Positions 11,488 to 23,100 of a DNA stretch of 64,000 nucleotides are shown piece by piece. Each line of letters begins with the position of its first letter. Within the stretch, counting starts at the first letter, position 1. The stretch comes from Gliomastix tumulicola. Its lineage: Eukaryota; Ascomycota; Sordariomycetes; Hypocreales; Bionectriaceae. A program made the position numbers and the translations under genes. The stretch is taken from positions 1,521,922-1,585,921 of the forward strand of contig BCHX01000005.1 in assembly GCA_001599755.1 (NCBI GenBank), read 5' to 3'. The notes under the pieces are model-generated. The model was not told where the DNA came from. It did not search any database and saw only the letters and a program-made list of their open reading frames with translations.

Positions 11488-14114
11488 ATGAAATCACCGG
11501 AGGAGCAGAAGGTAAGGGTTTGTGGCGCCTCTCGAGCCTGAATCTGCTAACACTGCTATCAGACCATCAATGCATTGCAGGCAAATTGGGTCTGGACCCC
11601 GGACTGGGTTGATTCATCAAGCCAGAATTCCGCCGCCCGTATTGCCACCTTCACGCGCGAGTTCGACCTTGCCACGAAGCCGACCCGAGCCCTGCTGCAT
11701 TTCTCTGCCGACACGCGTTACAAGCTTCTCGTGAATGGCGTCCGGGTTGCCGTAGGCCCGTCGAGAAGCAGCCCGTTGATCTGGTACTATGACACCGCCG
11801 ATATCGCGTCCCACCTTAAGAAAGGCAGCAACTCGGTTACGTTCGTCGTCATTCGTTACTTCGCGTCCTCGAGGGGTGGCATGCCGTTTGAAAGAACGAC
11901 ATATCCTGGATTAACGGTCGTCGGCTCTGTCGAGACAGACTCGCAGTCTATCTCGCTGGACTCCAGCCAAGGGTGGCTGGTCCGCGTTAACAACAGCATC
12001 ACGTTTCCCACTGGACTCATTGATGACGTTTTCCTACATGTAAGATGGCCCGAGACCGCAGGATTGAGCACAGAGACTGACTATGTAGATCAACGAGCGA
12101 GTCACCAACGCTCCGCTGGAGGACGCGGTACCGCCCATCCCATACAACATCAAGACGCTGAACGGAGAACTGCCGCCTTGGCGTCTCCGTCAACGAGCCA
12201 TCCCCATGGTAGAAGAGACGCCAATCACACTGACAACTGTTCGAAAATGCCAAAGCATTCGCACCGTGGACGAGTGGAGCGCCTGTCTCGCTGGCAAAGC
12301 GTCTTTGGGTCTTGCTGGCGACTCAACACACGTCCTAGAAGTCCAGGCAGACGTCCACTCGACAGCGTTTCTGCGTTGGTCTTTCGAGGCGGCACAGAGC
12401 ACGCAAATCAGCCTCAAGGTCACCTACTCAGAAGGCTATGAAGCCGACCCTCGCTCGTACCCTTTCTTCCGGACCAAGCACGACCGGCTGGATGCCGATG
12501 GCGGCCACCTCATTGGCCCCTTTGATGAGGTGACGCTGGATATCCCGGCATCGCAGGCCGTCACCTACGAGCCGTTCTGGTTCCGGACCTTCCGCATCAT
12601 GCGGTGGGAGATCACCACTGGACCACAGCCCGTCAAGGTCCTACCCTTCCAGGCGACCCAGGCAAACTACCCGCTGGGAGTCAAGGCCAAGTGGAACGCA
12701 GCAGAAGATGAGTACACGGAACAGGTATGGGATGTGTCCATCAGGACGCTCAGGAACTGCATGTTCGATGGGTACTCGGACTGTCCCTTCTACGAGCAAC
12801 TCCAGTATGTATCCGCCATCCATCCATCCATCCATCCATCCATCCATCCATCCCATTGCCCATCCCGAGCAGCAGCAGCAGCCATCTGATAATAAAAAAC
12901 ACTACTTTACTGACTGGTCAATCAGGTACTCTGGAGATTCGCGGTCCGTGTCGCTGTTCCACTACCTGCTGTCGGGCGACGACCGGCTCGCCCGCCAAGC
13001 CATCAGCAACTTCGCAGCGTCCATCACCGCCGAGGGGCTCACCCAGTCGCGCTTCCCGTCGCACGTGCCGCAGATCATCGCCGGCTTCTCGCTCTACTGG
13101 ATCCTCCAGGTCTGCGACCATCACCGGTACTTTGGCGACACCGCGTACGCGCGGTCCTTCCTGCCGCGCATCGACGGCGTGCTCGACTTCTACGACGCCC
13201 ACGTCGACGCGCTCGGCCTCGTGAGCGGGTTTCCGGAGGACGTCTGGCAGTACGTCGACTGGGTGACGGCCTGGGGCGCGACCGACGACCACCCGGACAA
13301 GGGCGTGCCCGTGGCGGGCCGCAAGAGCAATCGGCACACGTTCTTCAGCATGCTGTACGCGTACGTGCTGCAGCATGCGGCCCGGCTCGCGCGCGACGTC
13401 GGCAGGCCGGGACACGCAGGCGAATACGAGAGCCGCGCGAAATCAGTCACTGAAGCGGTGCGGAGGCATTGTTTTGACGGGCGCTTCTTCACCGACTCGA
13501 CCTCGGACGTGGCCGGCGGCGAGGAGGGGGCGGCGTATTCGCAGCACTGCCAGGTCTTTGCGGTGCTCTCCGGCGCGGCAGCAGCGGAAGATCGTGCACG
13601 ACTGCTAAGGGAATCATTCGCCGAGAGCTCCCGCTTCTCGAAATGCTCCTACATGATGATGTTCTACGCGCTACGGGCCTTCTCGCTGGCGGGCGACGAG
13701 GTGTACGAGACCGCCTGGCCCGGGACATGGGCGCCGTGGCGCAGAATGCTGGCGAGCAATCTGACCACCTGGGAGGAGGATGACGTACGTCAACGGTCAG
13801 ACTGCCACGCCTGGGGGAGCGTCCCGATATATGAATACTGCACCGAGGTGGCGGGGTTGCACATCCTAGCGCCCGGGGCGGCGAGGATTCTGTTCAGGCC
13901 ACGGCTGGGCTTGATGGCGCGTGTAAATGCGACGGTGGCGCTGGGGAGGGATAACACGGCGACCGTGTCGTGGACGACGGATGCCGACGGCGGCAAGCAG
14001 GTCGAGCTGCGGCTTCAGAGGGCGGTCGACGTGGTGAGCCAGCTGCCTGGAGAGGAGGAGGCGACGGAGCGTGGCGTTGTGAAGGCGCTCGTATTGCATG
14101 CACATACGCGTTAG
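11488..14114 (+). CDS. GH78 alpha-L-rhamnosidase
   Basis: Glycoside hydrolase family 78 enzyme, removing terminal alpha-L-rhamnose from plant glycosides or pectin-derived oligosaccharides. Four exons are read: 11488-11511, 11563-12039, 12089-12804 and 12926-14114, giving 801 residues. The N-terminal beta-rich domains begin ANWVWTPDWVDSS and contain YKLLVNGVRVAVGPSRS. The catalytic (alpha/alpha)6 barrel starts around MFDGYSDCPFYEQLQYSGD. In it Asp398 and Glu403 match the conserved acid pair of GH78, and the later SDCHAWGSVPIYEYCTEVAG matches the second catalytic region. No signal peptide is visible, so an intracellular enzyme acting on imported glycosides fits, in line with the divergent sugar transporter next door. 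The first exon is only 24 bp; its start is less certain than the rest. Intron 3 holds a CATC repeat. Confidence 0.92.
12817..12852. repeat. (CATC)n microsatellite in GH78 intron 3
   Basis: About nine perfect tetranucleotide units lie just after the GTATGT donor of the third intron of the rhamnosidase gene. Length change here would alter the intron, not the protein. Confidence 0.9.
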
Positions 14115-14377
14115 GTACTATAGCTAGCATGCCATCCCCTTGCATTCGGTATCGCTTCACCCTGATAGGTTGATATATAGGACTTGACAACAGAAGGCAC
14201 CGCCAGAGTGAGACATACCCCGCACGACCGTAAAAAGGACCTGCGTCATCCAGTACCAGCACCAACACCTCCTCCTCCCTCCTCCCTCCTCCCAACCTGC
14301 ACTTTTCATCCTTTCCCATTTTCCTATCCCATCGCATCGCATCCATCCATCCCCAAGACAACACCTTCCTTCATCCC

Positions 14378-15445
14378 ATGGAAACTCATCAAGAAATGAT
14401 GACGGGCAACGGCGGCTTCAACCGCCTGCCCCTGAAGGCCAGGCTCCTCGTCTACAAGCACGCCCTGCCCGAGGACGAGCCCGAGGTCTGCATCGTCTGG
14501 CCGCTCGTCCTGGAGGAGGAGCACCGCGGGCCGACCCTGCCCCTGGTGGTGGACATCGGCTTCCCCGCGCTGATGCACGTCTCGCGCGAGGCGCGCGCCT
14601 TCGTGCTGAGCGAGGAGGGCTCGGGCGTGCGCTTCCGCGAGTCGGCCCTCGCGGGCTGCCGCGTGCCCTTCAGGGCGTTCCGCCCGGAGATGGACACGCT
14701 GTACGTCGGCCAGTCCAACTACAAGTGGTTCGCCAACGCCATCGTGGACGGCCTCATCGGCAAGGCGATCCTGGCCGAGGTGCCCAACATCGCCGTCGAG
14801 CTCGCGAGCTCGCTGCCCTGGGACGGCATGACCAACAACATCTTCGAGTGGACCAACGCCATGCGGAACCTCTTCCTCGTCATGCCGGACCTGGACTCCA
14901 TCGTCGACATCATGGGGCCCTTCCAGCCGCCCAGCCGCCGCTGCAAGCTCAGGGTGGCGACCGAGGACGAGGAGGCCGCCGCCCGCATCACCGACCAGTA
15001 CATGGACACGCGGCCCTTTGACCAGATCCGGGCCCTCTGCGTCGAGGAGGTCGCCGTCAGCTACGAGGGCAGGTTCGACGAGTCCCCCGAAGGCCTGCTC
15101 ATCAGCGAGCGCGCCGCCGCCGACGACATGGACGAGTGCCGGAGCGCGCCCTTCGTCGTCGTCTCCATCCAGCCCACCGTCTTCGTCGAGTGGCACAACG
15201 GCGAGTTCGTCAGCAGGTGCAACGAGCGCCTGTTCATGGAGAACGAGCGCCCGCCCTACATCTCGCCCGAGTTCACGAGGCCGCCCGAGGAGTTCCGCGT
15301 CAATGATCTCGACGCCAACCTGGAAGGAATTGGGTTTCTGGAAGTGCCACCGACTCCTCTCCAACATGCCCAACAAGATACCCAAGAAGAAGATACCCAA
15401 GATGATATGCAACTAGATTTCCAAGAACAAGAAGAAGCCTACTAG
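14378..15445 (+). CDS. 2EXR domain-containing protein
   Basis: Single-exon gene of 355 residues with very strong C/G preference at third codon positions. Near the start, FNRLPLKARLLVYKHALP, and then about 40 residues on, LMHVSREARAFVL, match the two conserved elements of the fungal 2EXR domain (F..LP.E.R..IW and ...SREAR). The family is common and expanded in ascomycetes and has no established molecular role. The C-terminus is acidic and glutamine-rich (QQDTQEEDTQDDMQLDFQEQ). The upstream leader is pyrimidine-rich with CATC units. It converges on the NRPS gene, with only about 160 bp between the two stop codons. Confidence 0.8.
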   Translation: METHQEMMTGNGGFNRLPLKARLLVYKHALPEDEPEVCIVWPLVLEEEHRGPTLPLVVDIGFPALMHVSREARAFVLSEEGSGVRFRESALAGCRVPFRAFRPEMDTLYVGQSNYKWFANAIVDGLIGKAILAEVPNIAVELASSLPWDGMTNNIFEWTNAMRNLFLVMPDLDSIVDIMGPFQPPSRRCKLRVATEDEEAAARITDQYMDTRPFDQIRALCVEEVAVSYEGRFDESPEGLLISERAAADDMDECRSAPFVVVSIQPTVFVEWHNGEFVSRCNERLFMENERPPYISPEFTRPPEEFRVNDLDANLEGIGFLEVPPTPLQHAQQDTQEEDTQDDMQLDFQEQEEAY

Positions 15446-15604
15446 TAGTTTGTTTTGGCATGAACCTTTTTTTTTTTTTTTTTTTTTGATTTGATTTGAT
15501 TTGATTTGATTTTAGCAACACCTCGCGCGGTAGCAAGCACGTTCTCTATTTACAAAGGAAAAAAGAAAATCGACATTTGAAATCCACACATGACCGTTGG
15601 TGCG
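15446..15604. repeat. T-tract and (TTTGA)n between convergent genes
   Basis: A run of about 20 T followed by roughly six TTTGA pentamers (15468-15513) fills the short gap between the 2EXR stop and the NRPS stop. It lies where the 3' untranslated regions of both genes must overlap or abut. Confidence 0.85.
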
Positions 15605-18600
15605 TCATGGTGATGATGATGATGATGTCTCTGCGACAGTGCCCAGCAGCCTCTGGTACTCGCCAATCCATTGCGCGACCTGCTCTCGCCGCTGGATGGA
15701 TTGATTGTAGATGACCGTCACCGTGACCTGGCCCCTCACCACGCCGACGACGAACTCGAAGACCGCGTATCTTCTTAATCGACCGAACGACTGCGGCGGC
15801 GCCGAGCATCCCTCTGGCAGCGGTAGGTTCTCGAACAGCGAGTCGCTTCGCTCCAGCTGCTGGTAGGAGCCGCCGTAGTTGAACAGGATCTCGGCGGGGA
15901 AGTTGGACGAGAAGGCCTCTGCCGACTCGTCATTGATGAACTGCGAGGCGAGATACGAGGAGTTGCCATGATGGCCAAGGTCACGCATGCAGTTCTGTGT
16001 CGCGTGGACCATGTCCAATGACGTCCAATCCTGTGCCTTTGATGACTGGGAGCTGATTGTGATGGGCGACATGCTCGTGAACCAGCCCACGGTATGGGAG
16101 ACATCGATGTCATTGTCCCAAGTGTCGCGGCCGTGGCTTTCGTTGAAGACGGTTGGAAGCGATCTGTCGGGGAAGATGCAGTGGAATGACTGGAAGAGGT
16201 ATGCAATCATGACCTCGATGGGCTTGCTCGCGAGGATAGGATGCTGATCGCTGGCCAGTAGAGCGGCGCTTATTGCAGCATCCAGCGTGAAGGCCTCGCT
16301 GACGGCTCCTCTCTCATAGATTTCCTGGCTCTCAACACCCCAGTACGACATCTGAGGAGGCTGCACCGCAGCCGGTCGGATAGACTGGAGAGTATCTTGA
16401 ACATGGTCTCGCCGCAATGTAGTCCACTTGCGGAAGGGTAGTGTTGGTCTCGTGGCTGGCACAACACCTCCCGTGGTCAGCAGGTCCTCAAGGTCCGACA
16501 ACAGAACTCTCCAGGACACAATGTCGACCACGAGATGGTGAATGTCGAGGAACAAGGACTGGCTGCCTGAAGGCTCCTCGAATAGCACCGCTGCCACCAG
16601 TGGTCCGTTGACAATGTCCATCCCGTCTCGTGTTTCTTGAATGGTTGCCGACATTTCGTCCGACGATCCAAGATGCTGGTGAAGGAGCCGGACGGACTGC
16701 TTCACTTCGCTACTGATGTACTGTTCCCAGCTACCGGTTGTCGTATTCTGACAAAATCTCGCCCTCAGGGTTGAATGCATGGAGACGAGCCTCTCGACGG
16801 CAGACACAAGGGACGGGTACGTGATTCGGCTCTGTAGACGAAGGAGGAGATGCTGGTCGAAGCAGACGTCGGTGGGATCGGGCTGCATGCGGAAGAAGAG
16901 TTGTTGGATCGGGCTGAGAGGAAAAGGCGCGTTTATCTCTTCTTCGTGCTTGAAGGTATCGGTGCTGGATGGCATGGCCACGGCTTGATGATGATGTAGT
17001 ATCAACGAGATGGTCTTGTTCTTGACGATGTTGGCGGTCGATATTTGCAGGCCTGCGGATCGAGCAGCTGAGGATACTTGCATGGCTGTGATCGAGTCTC
17101 CTCCCAGATTGAAGAAGCTGTCGTCGAGGCCAATAGTACCTGGTTCAATGTTCAGTACTCGGGCCAAGATCTGTTGGAGAGCGCTTTCTTCGTTGGTAGT
17201 AGGGAGTCGTTTCTCCTCCCGAACCTCGTTAGTACCCCGAAGGTCAGCAAGCTGCTGCAGAGTGAGAGCAGACCCGAGTTCTCGCAACAACTTTCTATCC
17301 GTCTTGCCTGAAGGATTCAAAGGCAGGCTGTCGACTGCCAGGTAGATGCGGGGGATCATGTACTCTGGAAGATGGCGGGAAACACGGTCTGCTAAATGGT
17401 CAACGCTCACGAGAGTAGCTGCCATGCCGTCCACCAGCACATCGTCCTTCTCTCTTGAGGTGGTAGGATCCACGAAAAAGGCAGCCAATGCCGCGTTTGT
17501 CGTGTTACCGCCGGGATGAACCACCTCTACCACGACTTCTGACACGTTCGTCATGCTCCTCGCCACCTGATATTCAATCTCCCCGAGCTCGATGCGCTGC
17601 CCACGTAGCTTGACTTGAGTGTCCCTGCGGCTCACGTATGTTAGCGATCCATCCTCATTGTATTTGACCAGATCACCCGTCTTGTAGACAATGCCTCTTC
17701 TTCCTCTATCCAACAGCCAGGACGGGTCCTTGATAAATGCAGCTGCCGTCCGTTCTGGGTCTCCGAGATAGCCGTCTGCTAGAATGGGACCCTCGATGAC
17801 GAGCTCGCCAACAGCGCCAATGGTAGCTAGAGTTGAATGGTCATCGGATTTAGTGACCCAGCAGACACATCCCGTACCATTGCCAATAGATGTATGGACT
17901 CGATCAAGGGTCCCATCGTTGATGCTGCAGAGCACCGATGCCTCTGTCGGTCCGTAACCGTGCAGGACTCGTCTCTCCGGCGGATGAGAATGCCCCATCC
18001 ACCTCGAGAAGTCCTCTTCAGATGATGCCTCGCCTGCGAGAAGAACGGTGTGGAGGGACGGCACAGCATGAGGATCAATCAGGCGAGCGACAGACGGCGT
18101 TAGGAAGCACGTATTCGCCCTCATGTCGTCGATGGCGTTGCCAAGCTGGTCCGGCAAGTCATACTCTGACGGAACACACACGCACCCACCAAAGCTTAGA
18201 CAGGTCAGGATCTCGACGATGGAGGCATCAAACGTGTATCTTGAGAACTGGATGACCCTGGACCTGTGGCACATGCCGGCCGCCGAGCCGTGGTAGAAAG
18301 CGCTGCTGCTTATAGCTCGATGCGCGACGACACAGCCCTTGGGAGCTCCAGTGCTCCCTGAGGTGAAGAGCACGTAGCAGGGTCGCCGTGGACTTCCGTC
18401 TGGCAGATCTTGGGTCACTGCTTTGTTGGGTTGGACCTGCAGCGCCAGGGACGAAGAGCCGACGGTTTCAATAGATCTCTTGCTCTTGCTGCCAACGTCG
18501 AGGTCGGTGTACTTCTCCGAAGCGAGAACAACGCGTGCCTGGACCTGCTTGAAGATGTGCTCGCGGCGTTCATGACTCTGCGCTGGGTCTACAGGCACGA

Positions 18601-20134
18601 AAGAGGCGCCAGCTTTGAGAACGCCAATCATCGCCACGACGGTCCAGACGGACTTCTCGAAGCACAGAGGCACCATGGTCTCAGGCATGACATTCAGGTC
18701 GATCAGCCGCCAGGCCAGGTTGGTGGACATGGTGTCTAGCTCGCTGAATGTCAAGTCCCTCTCCTTGGAGCAGATTGCAGGAGCGTCCGGTCGATTAAGA
18801 ACGTGCTCTCCGATGACTTCGTGGATGCATCGGTCTATGGGCGGTGGCACGGCGGCATTCCATTTCCAAAGTTCGTCCATGGCCTGTTGGCTGTTGACTG
18901 GAAGCTCGCCAATTGTCGTGCGCTCTTCGACGCTGGAGAGCTGTTCTAGGACGAAGCCGAAGTGCTCCAGTAGCCGTCGCATTTTCCCTTGACCCAGTAT
19001 CTCGGGATCAAACATCGCAGTCAATGCGATGCCTCCCGTAGCGGAGTCGTGGTGGCAGAGAAGAGTGAGCGCGTGTGTCGTGAATTGGCTTGCTTGTGCC
19101 ACGTCTCTCCAGGCTCCCAGTGAGCTCTCTATACTTTCTTCCGACTTGGCAGCCTCATCAAGATTCTGCACCACAAGCAAGGTCTGGAAAGTCGACGCGT
19201 GGCGCGCGTGTTCGTCAAGCTTGCTGATAGTCTGCAGGCCAGCCTGCTCAAAGGGAATCGTATCGGTAGCCCTACTCTGAACTTGGCTGAGCAGGCTGCT
19301 GACGGACCCATGCCTATCGATTTGGACACGAACAGGCACAGTAGCAATGGTAGGGCCAACCATGTTCATGATACCAACGACTGGAGCACTGCGGCCAGAA
19401 ACCGTGGCGCCGAACACGACATCATCCGCGTCTGTGTGATGGTAGACCGTCAACGCCCAGGCGGCTTTGATCAGAGATGCAGACGTGATGCCGGTTCCAG
19501 TCATACGAGGAATCTGAGAGCCGAAATCCAGCCGGGCATCTGCCTTGGGCTGAGTCGTGGCTGAGGGCAACTGCGGGAAGATGTCGGATTGGAAGCCCTG
19601 CAAGCTTGCCCTCCAGAATGAGTCTGACTCAGACGATGCGGTGCTGAGATGGTAGCCGATGAAGGCGCTGAAAGGAAGAGGAGACTGAATAGGGACACCG
19701 TTGTATGCATCTTGAACAAGTCTCTCCAAGATTGGCAAGCTCCAAGCATCGTAGATGGCGTGGTGAATGGTCCAGACAAGGTGTCGGTTGTCGACCACGG
19801 CGAAGCGCGTGAGAGGGCGGTAAAACGACATGGGGATGCTTCTGTCCTCCTGCAGGTACACTTCAAGACCAGATGGTGATCGAGTCCAAGGGGAAGAACT
19901 GTCGTCTCTGGCATCAACGACGACCTGATAGATGTCACCGCCATGCTCGGCGATCCTTGTCCGGAGTAAAGGAACCCGGCGGATGACAACTAGCCATGCT
20001 TCTTTCACGCGATCGATATCAACATGTTCAGGAAGCTCCATCACCCTCTGCAGCATGAAATCACCAGATTTCTGCAGGGATAGGGAGAAGAGGCCCTGTT
20101 GGAGAGGCGTTGCTGGGTAGATGTCTTCGACTGC
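15605..20134 (-). other. NRPS module 6 (C-A-T-E), terminal epimerase
   Basis: C6 has HHAIYDA (6182-6188), Ala instead of Gly after the Asp. A6 has FTSGSTGAPKG, HGYGPTEA and YKTGD. T6 is DDSFFNLGGDSITAM with S7072. The last domain is an E domain with IHHLVVDIVSW, FNESHGR (Glu7390), TVGWFTSMSP and EILFNYGG, followed within about ten residues by a short serine run and the stop. By-eye pocket: D A V L L A G V L K, close to module 1. Confidence 0.82.
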
Positions 20135-23100
20135 GTCAATGCCAACTCCACACATTCCGGCAACGTACTGCCGATAGTCGTCGATGTTTGATGCGAGCGT
20201 TGTCTTAAGGAGAGAAAATGGTTTAATCTCGTGAACATGCTTTGCTCCGTTGGCCGTCTGATCGTGTTCCAGTGCTTCTGCCAGATCACAGAGCTTCGGT
20301 GTCCTGAACACTCGCGCAACAGACAGGGCCAAGTTGGAATCGCGAGCCAAACCAACCAATCTCATAGCAGCGATGGAGTTTCCGCCTAGATGGAAGAAGC
20401 TGTCATCTGCCCCGATGTGTGATCTGTCGATGTCGAGCGCCTTACTCCAGAGGCCTTGAAGTTCGAGCTCGGACGCAGTGGATGGTGGTCTTTTCTGCGA
20501 TTGACTCTTGAGGCTTGCAAGCTCGTCTATGCTGAACTGAGACGCCATACTGCGCAGCTGTCGGCGATCAGCCTTTCCGGAGACGGTCAGTGGAAGTTGT
20601 CTGATGGTGAAGAACACCGCCGGGATCATGAACGTCGCGAGGCTTCTAGCCAACTGCTCGACATCGACCAGTGAAGGAGCAAGTGCGATTGCGATGTCTT
20701 CCTTTGCACTCCTTTGACTTCCCCCCGCGGCAGCTCCAGGATTGGCAACAACAAAGGCCGCTAGCTCGACACCCGTGGCACCCTCCAGTTGAATTGTCTC
20801 GACGATGACTTGATGCCCTGCAACGCTGGGCAAGAGACACTTCTCCACGTGATGCTCGACTTCTCCCAGCTCGACCCGTTGTCCTCGCAGTTTGACCTGA
20901 GTATCCTTCCGTCCAATGAACGCCAGGCGCCCATCCGGACTGTAATGCACCAGATCTCCTGTCTTGTAAAGCCTCCCACGTCGTCCAGGAAAGCCGCCCT
21001 CAGGATGCCCGCGCAAAAGCCAGGCGAGGTCTTCGACAAAGGACGCGGCAGTCCTCACAGGATCGTTGAGATACCCGCCATCCGTTACCAATGGCCCCTC
21101 AAGGAGAAGCTCGCCAATGCCTCCCGGAGGAGTAAGCACCGAAGGATCCTCAGGATCCACGACCCAAGTCACGGCCCCGGCACCCGTACCGATGCTCAGG
21201 AGATCGTCCGAAAACTCTGTCGCGTCGTTGACGGTCGACTGCGGAGTGCACTCGGCTGGTCCATAGCCGTTGATGATGCGCACTCCGCTCGACGACCAGG
21301 GCTTGATGTCTGCGCTTTGCAGAGCCTCGCCTCCCAGCATGATCGTCTTAACGCCAGGCACTCGATCCGGATGAAGGAGGCGGAGGACCGATGGCGTCAA
21401 ATCAACAAGGTTTGCACCGAGCGCGTTGATGGAGCCAGCGAGGTTGTCTTTGCGGTCGCTCTCGGAGGGGATGCAGATGCAGCCGCCTACCGACAGGGTC
21501 ATGAAGGTTGTGTTGAAAGCGACGTCAAATCCGTACGAAGCAAAGTCGTACACGCGCGCCGAGCTGGTGTAGTTCATCCGAGACGCTTGGTGCTTGACGG
21601 AGGATGAGAACGCCCTGTGGGAGACAGTGACGGCTTTGGGGACTCCTGTCGTTCCCGACGTAAAGATGATGTACAAAGTGCGTGCTGCGTCGTCTGTTGT
21701 GTTTGTCGGGAAGGAAGATGGCTCAGATGCGAAAGCGTTGCAGTCTGGCCCTACAATAACGAGATTCTCGACGAGCTCTGCTAACTTGCGATCCACGCTG
21801 GGCGATGCGAGCATCAAATTCGTTCCGATTCTTTCGAGAATGGAGCGCTGGCGGTCAAGAGGCTGGTTTCGGTCAAGATAAACGACAGTACCGCCGGCCT
21901 TCAGAACTGCAAGCGCAGAAACAGGCGCCCACATCGACTTCTCGAAGCAGATTGGGACAATATCGCCTGCCCTCACACCGCCATTGATGCTCACCAGATG
22001 AGACGCGAGCTGAGTCGTCAGATGGTCAAGTTCTCGGTACGACACCTCTCCATCCCATGCCTTGATAGCTGACGCGTCCGGGCAGCGGAGCACCTGCTCT
22101 CGGATGAGGTCATGGACGAACCGATCATTCACGTCAGGCACGTGGCTGTTCCACGACCAGATTTGGGAGAGCTCATGCGGCGGACTGATCCCTAGATCGT
22201 TGATTTGAACTTGTCCAGAAGTCCCAGAGGAAAGTCGCTGCGTGACATAGGCAACCTCGCCGAGCATATTGTTCATCGTCCAATCATCAATGATCCTGGG
22301 ATCGTAAGAAGCCTCTACTGTAGCGGATGTGCCTCTGGATGCGATTGTGTACGTCAAGGTGAGTGCGTAAGTCGTAAACTCTTGCGTCTGGTCGCTCTGC
22401 AGCCAGGTACCAAGCGCACCTTCTGCCGCCTCGGTCTCATGGTTGGAAAGCTGCTGTACAACCAACAAGGTCTGGAACTGGCATGCCTCGCGAGCTTCAG
22501 GGCTTGCTGTTTCGATGTTCTGGAGACCTGTCTGCTCGAAAGGTATCATAGCACTCGCCTCGCTCTGAACAAGCCGTAGGAAATCGTCAACCGTGGTTGG
22601 CTTGTTGAAGACCGACACTCGGACAGGAACTGTTGCAATCGTCGGTCCAATCATCCTTTCCACGCCTGCAATAGGTGCATTGCGGCCCGACACCGTGACT
22701 CCGAAGACGGCATCTTGTGATCTTGCGTGGCGACAGCTGACCAAGGACCATGCTGCTCTAAAGATGTTTGCGGATGTCGTGTCAGCTCTTCCTCCTGACT
22801 TGGGAAGGTCGAAGTGCTCCTGGACAGTTGAAGTGGCGGTAATCTTGTCCAACCCGGGACGAATAGTTGGGAAAGGAACAGAGTTATATCCTCTGAAGGT
22901 TTCTGCCCAGAACTTCTGCTGAAGGGTTTGGTCTTGTCCAGCCACATGCTGAACAAAGGAGTTGAACCCAGGATGCTTCTCGACCCGCAAGCCCTTATAA
23001 TAGCGCCTCACCATATCATAGATGAGAGGAACGCTTCCGCCATCGTACAAAGCGTGATGAATGGACCAGACGAAGTATGATGCATCCGAAGAACAGGAGC

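Noticed and set aside
14324..15412. 362-codon frame antisense to the 2EXR gene
   Set aside because: Shadow of a GC-rich gene; the sense frame has the domain motifs.
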